64,000 nt of DNA from Symsagittifera roscoffensis. Its lineage: Eukaryota; Xenacoelomorpha; Acoela; Convolutidae. The number at the start of each line of letters is the position of its first letter. The stretch's first letter is position 1. The DNA lies in NCBI RefSeq assembly GCF_963678635.1, contig NC_087063.1, positions 69,108,727 to 69,172,726 on the forward strand. Reading direction: 5' to 3'. Both the position numbers and the translations under genes were made by a program. Shown in pieces: positions 30,750 through 40,877 of this stretch. Below the pieces are notes generated by a model. It saw nothing but the letters and a program-made list of their open reading frames with translations, was not told the origin of the DNA and ran no database searches.

Positions 30750-33352
30750 AATTATTAATTTTTCTCCAACTCCTTTTTCTAGTAATCTCAAATCAAAACA
30801 TAAACCCTTCCCCCCGCACAGGACCACAAGATTTATTAGTAACACATTACGATTGTGAAGAAAACGAACAAAAAACACTACACAAATATGCAATAAATCA
30901 AGTATCACAATGCGAAACAGAACCACAAGCCATAGAAACTACAAATGTAATCACAACACTTTACTCAAAAGCCCGAGCAACAACAGTTATCGGATATAAA
31001 TTCACAGCAACATTTTCCGAAAAGAAAGTACATTGTTCACAAGTCTCAAACGGAAATAAAAACCGACTTGACCATGAATCATTCTATCAGAGTAATATCG
31101 AACGACTTTTACATCTAAACCCCGAAGATTGTAAAAACGAGTTACTCCGACTAAATATCACAAAAAATAAAAACACAGATAGAAAGTTAGTATATTTCCA
31201 AGTTTTTTCAGATTCTGTACATCAAGCAGAACTTGAAAGACATCAAGGACATATAAAATTAGATGAAAAGTACCCATATAACGGCGCACACGGACGATTA
31301 ACCTATGACATGCACGATAAACACTGGATACCACACAGTGGTATAAATAATCCATCAAACTGCAAAGCAGACACAAAAAATAAAGGATACCAAGAAATAA
31401 TGTTTTTCGATTGGAAAATACAACTCGAAAAAATTCAACTCACACGAGATTTATCAGACAACACAATGATCTATCAAGGAATTAGATTACCTTGTAAAAA
31501 TGATCAAGGTTATTGCGACCCTACAACACGAACACAAGCAACAATTGTTTGGTTCCCCGAAGACACATGTACAACATTTCAAGTAGCAAAAATACACGCT
31601 CGTATGATAAAATTTCACGAAAAATACTTTATACAATCAATTCCATATGAACAAGTACATCAATCACGAAAACAAAGTTCTAATTTTAGAAACATACACA
31701 ATATAGAAAATAAATTGACACGTTTTCAAATATATCAAGAAACAGAACTTGCATGTAAATACAGAAACCCACTTCACAAAACACAATACTCTGAAATATT
31801 AGTTGAATACGAAAAAGGATTCGACATGACCACTGGAAAAATAAAAATCGACCCATATGCCACAGGTCATCCTCTAAACGAAGGAACATCATATATACCA
31901 GTTAATTTTCAAAAAAGTAAAGGACAACCTGGTGGACATCTAAAGCCCCATGACACTAGAAGCACACGTTTACAAGAACTATCACTAATGAATAGTACAT
32001 ATTTCGGTAATATCCACTATGATATTCACTTAGATATGAAACTAGACTACACGATTAGCCGAATTTTTCAAGAAATGTCACTCTTCGAATTAGAAACACT
32101 ACACCAACTATGCGAATTAGAAAGAACACAAATACTACAATCACTTGCACTAGCAGTATTAAAAATACCCTACGCAGGATATTTACTATCAGGAAATAGA
32201 TCAAATTTTTTAGACTATGAAGGAAACATTTTATGGTTTTATACCTGTACCAAAAAAGTATCACCACTATATGTTTTTGAAGACAAACGATGCTATAAAA
32301 GAATCCCTATCTTTTACAAGAATAAAGTACATTTCGTTGACACACTTTCAAGAAGAACCTATTTCTGGGATACCGCAGTCCCATGTGGATCAGAAAATAG
32401 CCACAATGTAGTACAACTGAACCCTGATGAAGATAAATATTACCTTCTCACCCCATATCCCACATTAATGCAATCACTCAAAAAATTTTCACCAGAAAGC
32501 ATTCGCGCTATCGCTCGAAACCCAAATATAGACTTACAATCAATAGGAATATATTCAAAATCAGATATTCAACATCACATTAGAACACAACAATTCCAAG
32601 AATTATTAACACAGATGGATACAATACAAAGACAATCAATTGACCAAAACTTACGCAAACTTGCCGAAACCGCAGGATTTGCAGACATCTATACGCAAGA
32701 CTATAGCGGATATTTTAAAGACATTAAAGATTATATATATCTAAACGGTGAAAAATACCGTCCCCAAGATATATCACCTATCAATATTTTTAGCTTTGTT
32801 ACACTCAAGAATGAAATTCTTGATTTTCTAGGATGGCCCTACTACATCTTAGAAAAACTGACTATTTTATACGCAATGTTTAACTTTATTGGATTTCTTT
32901 TTTCACTCTTAAAAGGAATCTATAACACATGTGCTATACACACACAAGTCAATAGAAAAGCAAGTGTAGCACGCATACTATTTGCAGGATTTTTTGGAAT
33001 ATTTTCTACATCTATAAACAAAATTCTTTTAGACGCACAAATAAAAGAATATAACACAAAAATAGCAACAAGACAGAACACATACGACGAAGAACATAAC
33101 AATGCAGACACAACACCAACAGCACCACAGTTACCACCCCTACCACATAACCATCCATTATCCCTAGTCCCACGTAATTTTCGAAATTTAGCCATAACAC
33201 ATAATAATTTTAGACCAACCATATCACAAAGTCCCATCCAACATATAATGCCACACCACTCACAAGATGAAAATACTTATGAACAAATTATAGAACAACC
33301 CCATACCACCGCTTTTCAGTCTCAAAATAATAATTTTTTTAGCCCACGATGA
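30737..33352 (+). CDS. env: Envelope-like fusion glycoprotein (871 aa)
   Basis: Type I membrane glycoprotein in the env position. A signal peptide of about 20 residues (ILKLLIFLQLLFLVI) is followed by a cysteine-bearing ectodomain. The early pattern THYDC followed about 15 residues later by INQVSQC recalls glycoproteins of chuvirus-like viruses and of retroelements that captured them; this assignment is from pattern memory, not a search. Hydrophobic segments lie near residues 708-727 and 748-762, followed by a 100-residue Pro/Gln/His-rich tail. The frame is intact. The ATG lies inside the end of ORF C and the TGA overlaps the start of ORF D (ATGA). It differs from the insect gypsy-type Env, which usually has one membrane anchor and a furin-like site. 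Confidence 0.7.
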   Translation: MYILKLLIFLQLLFLVISNQNINPSPRTGPQDLLVTHYDCEENEQKTLHKYAINQVSQCETEPQAIETTNVITTLYSKARATTVIGYKFTATFSEKKVHCSQVSNGNKNRLDHESFYQSNIERLLHLNPEDCKNELLRLNITKNKNTDRKLVYFQVFSDSVHQAELERHQGHIKLDEKYPYNGAHGRLTYDMHDKHWIPHSGINNPSNCKADTKNKGYQEIMFFDWKIQLEKIQLTRDLSDNTMIYQGIRLPCKNDQGYCDPTTRTQATIVWFPEDTCTTFQVAKIHARMIKFHEKYFIQSIPYEQVHQSRKQSSNFRNIHNIENKLTRFQIYQETELACKYRNPLHKTQYSEILVEYEKGFDMTTGKIKIDPYATGHPLNEGTSYIPVNFQKSKGQPGGHLKPHDTRSTRLQELSLMNSTYFGNIHYDIHLDMKLDYTISRIFQEMSLFELETLHQLCELERTQILQSLALAVLKIPYAGYLLSGNRSNFLDYEGNILWFYTCTKKVSPLYVFEDKRCYKRIPIFYKNKVHFVDTLSRRTYFWDTAVPCGSENSHNVVQLNPDEDKYYLLTPYPTLMQSLKKFSPESIRAIARNPNIDLQSIGIYSKSDIQHHIRTQQFQELLTQMDTIQRQSIDQNLRKLAETAGFADIYTQDYSGYFKDIKDYIYLNGEKYRPQDISPINIFSFVTLKNEILDFLGWPYYILEKLTILYAMFNFIGFLFSLLKGIYNTCAIHTQVNRKASVARILFAGFFGIFSTSINKILLDAQIKEYNTKIATRQNTYDEEHNNADTTPTAPQLPPLPHNHPLSLVPRNFRNLAITHNNFRPTISQSPIQHIMPHHSQDENTYEQIIEQPHTTAFQSQNNNFFSPR

Positions 33353-34947
33353 GCCGACAACTTGGATCCCTACACCGATCAAATTCCCACCCAACCAACC
33401 TCACCACTCCAATCCCAATAATACCACTTTTTGCTTTTCCGCCACCCGATTTTCCATCCAGTAATGTAACATCCGGCATGAATTCCGATACTAATTCACA
33501 CATCTCAGTTTTATACTCCATCTCACAACTCAATAACCCGAATATTGAAACCCCAGAACTAGATAATTTTATTACCCTACAACAACAACCCTACCACCTT
33601 GACACCCCCACCATAAACCAAATTTCATCCACAATAGATTCATCCAACCCTCCTACCCCTACACCCTCTTCAGTTTATACCGAATCATTAGCACCATCAT
33701 CCACATCTACTGAATCTTCACTCAGCACTAATAGAGCTTACCGCACTTTTAAAAGAAAGTTCCCCAACCATCCTTTCCCAGCAAAACCAGGAACAGCCCG
33801 TGAATATATAAATCATCCAAATCACACTAACACAAAAGAATTTTTAGCTATCACTTTACCCTCATTTCCACAATACACCTTAAACACCCCTCACGACACT
33901 AACGAAACACGTAGCTTTGTAGACGAACACGTTTTAATGCCTACACTCCATTGGACATCATATTATCATTTTACTAATCCCCTTTGCCTACCTTTATCTA
34001 ACATTCACATCGATATAGAACGAAATAAAGACATGCTATATCGACTCACTACACCACTAACACCTAGACAATTTACTTACATCGGATATAAGAAATCACT
34101 AAAAACATACACTGCACCCCGAGCTAACGAATATACGCTAGAATATTACGATCATAACATCATCAGAACTAACCAAGATCAATTCTTAGACGATGACCGC
34201 TTTGCTAACCCACAAATCATAGAAAAATTTTTCGTTACAACACCATATGTATTTACACTCAATATCTTTGATCGCAAATTTGACCACATCATCTCAGAAG
34301 CACTAACAGACACGCAAGCCTACGAAAGTTTTAAAGAACGCTTCCAAATATTTTCACTAACCTTTCATTTCCTTGCACCACATGAAAGAGATTTGCACTG
34401 CTCACACGATATTATGTTGCGCACTAAACAAACTCACACATATACATATTATCGTTTTATCCAAAATCACTTCGACCTACACACTCCCTCCAGACAACCA
34501 CACCACCGTTTTCAATTCATCAATTCCAAATACACCTCACCATTCTTTCTTAACTTCACATATTGCATTAAATATACTAACCTTCATGGTATTCTTCGAA
34601 ATTATGATCCCATAACCCAAATGTATATTTTTTGTCCCATCACCAAGACCTTCAACGCAGAAGAATCCCGACCCTTCCTTATCCCACACGAGTTTGTTCA
34701 ACCTATAGAAATCCCCATTTTAGAATTCATCCATAACACTAAATTCAATCACAAATTATATAATCTAATCCAAAACACACCTTATGAATTTGCAGTTGGC
34801 ACTGAAGAACTAACCACCATTAAAGCACTTCAATTGCTTTGGCCACTGCTTCAAACTAAAAATATCATCCGCATCTTAGCTAAATTACTAACAACTTCAG
34901 ATCTCATCCACGACATCTTCCCCTACGGTTTCTTCCCCGACGACTAA
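33349..34947 (+). CDS. ORF D, unknown 532-aa protein coupled to env
   Basis: Begins at ATG within ATGA, sharing 4 nt with the env stop, so it is probably translated by reinitiation after env or from the same spliced message. Residues 1-130 are Pro/Ser/Thr-rich and disordered. Residues 140-532 look like a folded globular protein, rich in Tyr, Phe and His, with few cysteines and no signal peptide or clear membrane helix. No zinc finger, protease, kinase or nuclease motif was recognised. The intact length despite LTR divergence suggests selection. Immediately after its stop lies a strong 5' splice site. Possible roles (matrix, assembly or host interaction) are speculation. Confidence 0.7.
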   Translation: MSRQLGSLHRSNSHPTNLTTPIPIIPLFAFPPPDFPSSNVTSGMNSDTNSHISVLYSISQLNNPNIETPELDNFITLQQQPYHLDTPTINQISSTIDSSNPPTPTPSSVYTESLAPSSTSTESSLSTNRAYRTFKRKFPNHPFPAKPGTAREYINHPNHTNTKEFLAITLPSFPQYTLNTPHDTNETRSFVDEHVLMPTLHWTSYYHFTNPLCLPLSNIHIDIERNKDMLYRLTTPLTPRQFTYIGYKKSLKTYTAPRANEYTLEYYDHNIIRTNQDQFLDDDRFANPQIIEKFFVTTPYVFTLNIFDRKFDHIISEALTDTQAYESFKERFQIFSLTFHFLAPHERDLHCSHDIMLRTKQTHTYTYYRFIQNHFDLHTPSRQPHHRFQFINSKYTSPFFLNFTYCIKYTNLHGILRNYDPITQMYIFCPITKTFNAEESRPFLIPHEFVQPIEIPILEFIHNTKFNHKLYNLIQNTPYEFAVGTEELTTIKALQLLWPLLQTKNIIRILAKLLTTSDLIHDIFPYGFFPDD

Positions 34948-34951
34948 CAGG

Positions 34952-35038
34952 TAAGTATGAATTATACATATTAATAACTAATTAAAATAAAAATTAGAAA
35001 CTAACCATTCTTTATCCACGTCTTATTTAGCATTTTAG
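34952..35038 (+). other. Candidate intron just behind the last stop of element 2
   Basis: CAG|GTAAGTATG at 34949 is a near-perfect 5' splice site, 4 nt after the ORF D stop. A branch-like CTAAC lies at about 35001, and pyrimidine-rich sequence leads to AG at 35029-35030 or 35037-35038. Intron length would be 79 or 87 nt. Confidence 0.55.
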
Positions 35039-36564
35039 CCTTCATCCAACGATCATCTGAAAAATTCACAAAAAGAAAAATAAAAAATAGACAACTTCTT
35101 CAAAACTGTTTAAAACCCTATTAAATTTTTGCACCAACAATTAAATAAATATAATGCCAATGCAGTAATTTAATTTATAAAATTTTTCCCCACAAGCAGT
35201 AAATCTAATAATGATGAAAATTTGTAACTTAATTTTTCCCAACAAATAGCAGTAAAATTTGAATTTCTATGTAATAAATTGATAAAACAAAAATGCAGTA
35301 CTAACCTTTTGATATTTCCATTCATTCGCACAAACATTCTATCCACACTCGCACAGCTCGCCCACGACGAATTGTTTAAAATAATGAATTTCAGTTTCAA
35401 GTTTTCACACTCAACAACTCTAACACAAGATAACACTTTCAAACTTTCCTTTAACCCGGTTGGAAAGGAATTATATACTAAACAACACTAACCAACGCAG
35501 CTTACTAAACACCACAAATCATAGAATAACAGCATGACTAAGAAAAGGAAACCAACGGTACCCAAACCGGATTAACCCAGTTTAAAACTGGATAATTTAT
35601 TCTTTTGAAGACTATTATAAAGTCTAAGAAAGAAATAATAAAACACAAAAAAGTCGAAAGACAAACCCATACCACAAACAATTTGATTTTTGGAAAAAGG
35701 ACACAACCAACAAAACATAAGAAAAACCACAACAAACCCAACATAAAACGTTGTCACATAACAGGACCTCTCACAAAAACCGCATGCAATCATACTCCCA
35801 CTCCTGGCCTAACCCACCAGAAGAGGACGTCCTGAGCATGCTATAGCCGGCCTAACCCACCGCGCTACATCCACGCTTTGTGACACACACTCCTATTTTT
35901 AATAAGAGCTACTCAAGGGTGAGTAACTCTTAAAAATAACTGAACTAAAACAAAAAGCTTTTGTGAAAACAACTAACCAAAATCATAATTAAAAAACATT
36001 AAACTAATAAAAGTTTTATAAAATGTAAATTATATTATGCAATATATAGATCAGCATACAACACCAAGGACGAACATCCAAAGACAAAACGACCCCACCA
36101 CACTCGAAAAAGAATGGCCAACCACAATCGATATGCCGCTCACAAACACAACTCAAAGGATTTAGAGTACGACTTGACTTCGCAGAAAAGGACTTCATTG
36201 AACTAGACCAATGACCACCTCGATGTTCAAGTATACGTACAGATCCGAGTAACCAGGCATCCCCTCCACGCACAATCTCCACGCCATTCCCAGACAAGAT
36301 CAAACACAAAGAAGTTCTCGACAATGAAACAGAAAAACCTGACATAGCAAACCATTCTGAAATCAGATTTGAGTTTGTCGCGAAAGCACAGTCGTTGTCG
36401 CAAGAAGACACAAAGTTTGATATCCCTAATTCCAGCATCCTGGAACTTTTCTAACAAGAGAAAACGGAAAAGAAATATGATGTTCGCCAAATACCAACGT
36501 CCATCATCCATCCTTCGAATTGCAGAAAAAACTATTCTAAAAAACTCTGTAAAACCCGGATGGG
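35039..36564 (+). other. 3' untranslated part of element 2
   Basis: No plus-strand gene. A strong hairpin lies at 35894-35938 (TATTTTTAA...AGAG.TACTC / GAGTA.CTCTTAAAAATA around AGGG). GGCCTAACCCACC occurs twice (near 35806 and 35849). No clean polypurine tract precedes the LTR; only GGATGGG is present. Antisense frames of up to 140 codons exist but show no family features. Confidence 0.5.
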
Positions 36565-36974
36565 TGGAACCTGATCTAAACTACATTTTATGATTGGATA
36601 AATTAGATATTTTACCACTGTAAAGTATTTAATATTAACCAATCATGATCCATCTAACTAACAACCCACTTATTTGTAAGTGCTGAGATTACTTGTAATT
36701 TCAGCACCAGAGAGATTTGAATTTAACTTAGAAATTAGTTGCCTCTCCAAGAGAACTTCAGCAGCCGCAATAAACCAGTATACCCTAGATCTATTGAGCC
36801 TAGCAGAGACTAGTTAAACAACCTGAGACTAGATAGTATAAGAGTAAGATTAGGATTGGTATTAGACTAAGAAGTTGCACGAATCTATCCGGCCGAAAAT
36901 AAGATAGTGTGACGAGCAGACGGTGTACCCTATCCGAAATTACTCTATGAGTTATACCCATCGGTCCTAACTCA
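36565..36974 (+). repeat. 3' LTR of element 2
   Basis: 410-bp partner of 18277-18686, about 97% identical by eye. Followed by CAAC (36975-36978), the right target-site copy. Confidence 0.9.
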
Positions 36975-37035
36975 CAACGCCGAAGAAATTTGTCCGACAA
37001 GAGCAAGCAGGGAAACCCTAAAAAGATTAACTGAC

Positions 37036-37247
37036 TGTTGTGATTTAGTATTTTAGTATGTTATAACCTTGACCTCTATTATCTTCTCAAGTACCAGTTA
37101 ATTTTCACTCTACAAAATCCAGTGGACTTCGAGTCACTAGTTGCTCTTTTTGGACTACAGTCAGTTTTAATTCACATATTACTTTTTGCTCTCTTTTAAT
37201 CTTAGTTAGATACATTAGTTACCAGTGGTAAACACACACTTTTATTA
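37036..37247 (+). repeat. 5' LTR of element 3
   Basis: Begins TGTTGTGATTTAG and ends TTATTA just before the PBS. About thirteen differences from the 3' copy. A third copy with its flank lies at 61018-61229. Confidence 0.85.
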
Positions 37248-37263
37248 TGGCGCAGTCAACAAC
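37248..37263 (+). promoter_or_regulatory. Primer-binding site of element 3 (tRNA-Ser type)
   Basis: TGGCGCAGTCAAC directly follows the LTR. TGGCGCAGTC is the classical tRNA-Ser-type PBS of many insect and other invertebrate gypsy elements. The ATG made by the last LTR base plus TG of the PBS opens a short gag-like frame (MAQSTTDSNL). Confidence 0.75.
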
Positions 37264-37264
37264 T

Positions 37265-37965
37265 GATTCGAACCTGCGGTAGAACCTCCCACCCAATGGA
37301 ACAACCGGATAGACCAATTCCATTTGGCTATCATTGCGAAGGAAAACTTAGACATAGACAACCTCAAAGAACCAGTGGAAGGGGAGACGACGTTACCGAT
37401 CCTAGAAGGCGCCCAAGAGTCAGAAACTGACCAACAGAGGACAGCCAGGGAGGCCAGGAACAAAGAAGTAATGCGAGTCTACGACCACGCTGAAGAGAAA
37501 AGACTAGCAGAAGAAAAACGGAAATTCGGAGGAATGAGGAGATATGAGGCTGACAAAAAAGTAAGATCAATCCTATACTTGGCCTTAGGAGCGGAAGGCA
37601 AAAGAGTTTTCGCCCAGAAACATCCAAGGGTAAAAATCCTAGGAATCTCATTCAAGGAATTTTACGAACTGCTAGAATCGGCTTTTATCGAACCAACCAA
37701 TATAACGTTCGAACGATATAAATTATTGAGCAGGAAACAAAAGGATAGAGAATCCTATAAACAATTTTGGGGCGCGTTATCAGATTTAGCAAGATCATGT
37801 GAAATTGGAATCAATGCAGAACAGGAGTGGATCAGAGACGTATTTATTTTTAACATGAAAAATTGCGACTTACAACGTAGACTACTTTTGGAAACTCTGA
37901 ATCCATTGGATGCACTGAACCAAGCAATCATCGAGGAAAAAGGCTTCTATAACCACCTCAAATAA
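37265..37965 (+). pseudogene. gag: Gag (capsid part) of element 3
   Basis: Capsid-type Gag of a Mag-like element: LAIIAKENLD near the start, then SILYLALGAEGKRVF, NITFERYKLLSRKQK and DVFIFNM. The natural start seems to be the ATG at 37247, but its frame reaches a stop after ten codons and must be shifted near 37278 to enter the long frame. That marks an early indel. The frame ends at TAA 37963-37965, and the zinc-knuckle part continues in the same frame 6 nt later. The stop is therefore either another mutation or a gag-pol readthrough point. Confidence 0.75.
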
Positions 37966-37971
37966 ACCAAT

Positions 37972-39144
37972 ATGACTAGATCTTTCAACACGACAGGAAG
38001 TAGCGGGAGAGTGTATAAAAACTTCAACAATAAAAAAAAGGAACCAAGCTTGAACATAGAAAGATCAAATACTTGTATGAAATGCAGAAATGCGTTTACC
38101 AAGGGTCATCTGAATATGTGTCCGGCGAAAGAAATTGCGTGTAATAATTGTAAATATAAAGGACTCTTCGGAAGACTTTGTAAATCGAAAGGAAGAAAAC
38201 CCGCTGTAAATATTGTAGATGAAGCTGTAAATACTCAGAATTGTTCATATTCCCCTGAAGACCTTCAGGCAAGAAGCGAAGAGAATTTTTGCGGAGTGAT
38301 TAACGCGTGGACCGATGAGGGGATAAGCGATAACGACGACTATTCCGTTCTTAACATCAGAACAATCTACGATATCAATGGCTTGGAAATCAAGAACTTA
38401 GTTAACATCGGATTGGGAGACGATGCGATAGTCAATTTGAACATTCCAGGGGATTTGGCAAGCCTAGTGAGCTTCCTGAAGCAAAATGTCCTACACGAAT
38501 TGAAGTTAAGAAATCCACAATTGAAGATACAACCAGTAGAGAAGAAAATTAGGGAACTATACTGCGGATTCACCAACGACACAATCAACATCATCAGGAA
38601 AGTGGTAGTGAGATTACAATCCAATGGATGGATCGCGGACAAAATTCCATTTTTTATAACTTCTGGACATGAGAGGAACATCCTGGGAAACGATAATCTT
38701 CCGAGAATTGGAATCGAGATAGCTCAACGACAGCCTCTACTACCCGTCAACAACATAACACGCCCAGAGTTGTGTAAGTTAAATAACTATTCAGACACGA
38801 TCCTTAATCTGTATCATAAGTACAAAGGATTATTTAACAGAGTGGCAAAAAAACCATTGGACAGAAAAATTACTCATTTCCACTCCCCATTCAAACCTAT
38901 CCAAATGAAAGGTAGAAGAGTTCCCCTAAATTTACTCAATAACGTAAAAATGGAACTAAAAAGAATGGAAAAAGAGGGGCATATCGTGAAGTTAAACAAA
39001 TGCGATGAAGATTGTTTTATAAGTCCAATAGTGATTACAAGAAAAAAAGACGGCAGCATCAAGTTGGCATTAGATTCAAAACTATTAAGTAACCAGATAT
39101 TCAAGAACAAATATCAAATGCCAAAAATACATCACATAACATAG
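37972..39144 (+). pseudogene. Gag zinc knuckles, protease and start of RT of element 3
   Basis: Residues about 30-75 hold two Cys/His knuckles (CMKCRNAFTKGHLNMC and CNNCKYKGLFGRLC), the double-knuckle style of Mag-like elements. The protease-like part follows, but its active-site triplet reads LVNIGLGDD in place of an expected DTG/DSG, so catalysis is probably lost. GNDNLPRIGIE marks the end of protease. The fragment continues into the reverse-transcriptase fingers (CFISPIVITRKKDGSIKLALD) and stops at TAG 39142-39144. RT resumes in another frame. Confidence 0.75.
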
Positions 39145-39159
39145 CGCTGCAACTGTCAA

Positions 39160-39663
39160 GCAAAGAGTCAGGGGAAGTTTGGTTTAGTAGTCTAGATCTA
39201 AAGAATGCCTACAGCCAACTACAGTTATGCACAGACACCAGCAAACAGTGTAACTTTAGTATTGTGGGGGGCGAAACCACTGGGACCTATAGGTTTTTAC
39301 CTGGATTTTACGGATTGGGCGATATGCCAAACGAATTCCAGATGGTGATGGATTCTTTATTGAAAGACATTTTTTTTACCAATTGTTATATCGACGACGT
39401 TTTAATAGCTTCGAAAGGTTCATTAAATGAACACACAGCGATATTAACAAACATTTTAAACATTTTGGACAACAAGAATATGGCGGTAAAATGGGAGAAA
39501 TGTGCGTTTTTCCAAAAAGAAATAGAGTGGCTAGGTTTCAAGATATCAAATTCGGGCGTGAAACTATTGGTGGGAAAATCAGATTCGATAAAAAACCTAC
39601 CAAACCCCAAAAACATATCCGAACTCTATCCGGTCTTTCTTTGGGTCGATCAATCAGTATATT
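39160..39663 (+). pseudogene. Reverse transcriptase core of element 3
   Basis: Second RT fragment, shifted relative to the previous one. It shows SLDLKNAYSQLQL (first catalytic Asp), GTYRFLPGFYGLGDMP and NCYIDDVLIAS (YxDD), then the connection segment IEWLGFKIS. The end (after NPKNISELYPV) runs out of frame near 39640, where another indel separates it from the RNase H region. Confidence 0.75.
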
Positions 39664-39678
39664 AAATTTGTCCCGAAC

Positions 39679-40662
39679 TTGTCTTCCCTTAGTTCTCCCT
39701 TACGACCACTTCTCGTAACGAAATCAGTTTACCAATGGAATGACGAACATACTAAAGCATTTGACGAACTAAAACAACAGATAGTGAACATAACAGAGAA
39801 TAATCATTTTGACATGAAAAGGATGTCAAGGCTAAAGATAGACGCTTCTCATAGCGGTTTGCGAGCCACCCTAGAACAATGGGATGGGGAGAATTGGGTA
39901 ACAATAGCATTCGCTTTCCGATTTTTAAACAATCACGAAAGTAAATAGTTGACAAACGAACTTGAAATGCTGGGAGTTGTCTGGGCGACAGAGCATTTTA
40001 AAAGTTACTTGTATGGTGCTGAATTCGAAATTGTAACGGACCATAAGGTATTGTTATCAGCATTAAATGCAAATCAGAGTAACAAAACTATGCATAGCAG
40101 ACTAACCCGTTGGGTAAACCGACTTTTACCATTTAATTTCAAGATCAATCACATACCGGGAAAAGAAATGGGATTTACAGATTTATTGTCGAGACTACCT
40201 TCACAAAAAGCACTCCCAACCTCACACTATGATAGCGAATTTGTAGTAGCTACAGTACAAAAGATTGTAGAAAACCTCTCTGTAAATAGTGATGGTAAAA
40301 AGAATAATTGTAAAAAGAACGAATTGTATAATCCAGTGGATGTAAACACAATCAGTAACTTGGATTGTAATAATCCAATGGGCGGAAAGTTAGAACTATC
40401 GCTAAGCATCCAACAGTCTTTCTTCTCGAATATTCTGAATTACGTAAACGAAACTATCAGAATTTGTAATTCCAATCACTCACGTTCAGAGTATTGTACA
40501 AGTGGTTGCGTTCCACTAAATTTATCAAAATTTGATTTCAATTTATTTCATTTATCAGATAAAACTTTTTCATTTTTTCTTGCCCAGTCAATACTTTCAA
40601 TTAATCAGTCGTTAAATTCAGATCAGAAAAAAACAGTTACAAGAATTCATTACATCGGTTAA
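39679..40662 (+). pseudogene. RNase H region of element 3
   Basis: Continues pol: YQWNDEHTKAFDELK, then the RNase H residues KIDASHSG, TNELEML and VTDHKVL, and HIPGKEMGFTDLLSR at its end. A TAG at 39946-39948 breaks the frame between the first two catalytic residues. The last 150 codons are degenerate linker towards integrase. The duplication breakpoint at 40874 lies behind this region. Confidence 0.75.
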
Positions 40663-40877
40663 CTTGTTAAAAATTTCCCTCAGGGCAGAAAAGAAAGGAA
40701 TTTTTTTGAAATTTAATAACGATACAATGTCAGACTTACACAAGAAATTACTGGCCAAGTATAAGGGAGATCTCAGATTGCCAGACACCCCGTTATCGCT
40801 CACAGATCATTGTTCAAACAAGCTTATCAAATAAAATCCTCAAGGAGGCAAAGAAGGCGGTAGAGGAAGGCAGACCA

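Larger units (their letters stand above)
18277..36974 (+). mobile_element. Element 2: 18.7-kb env-bearing Ty3/gypsy retroelement
   Basis: A complete insertion: 410-bp LTRs (TGGAACC...CTAACTCA), a PBS-like motif behind the 5' LTR, and a CAAC target duplication. Gene order is ORF0, gag, pol (protease, reverse transcriptase, RNase H, integrase), two tiny hydrophobic ORFs, a Pro/Ser-rich ORF, an envelope-like glycoprotein and a 532-aa ORF. Most Ty3/gypsy elements are 5-8 kb, so this is unusually long. The LTRs differ at about a dozen positions, implying some age. Only pol is interrupted (two stops). Overlaps of 1-26 nt join many of the other frames. Related elements with env are called errantivirus-like; infectivity cannot be inferred. 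Confidence 0.85.

Noticed and set aside
29195..34947. Prokaryotic operon, because of ATGA and TAATG overlaps
   Set aside because: LTRs, retroviral pol and target duplications show a retroelement; overlaps are also common in viral genomes.
36016..36511. Antisense frames of 140 and 94 codons in the 3' region of element 2
   Set aside because: Two overlapping antisense frames without motifs; no sign of an antisense gene, though it cannot be fully excluded.
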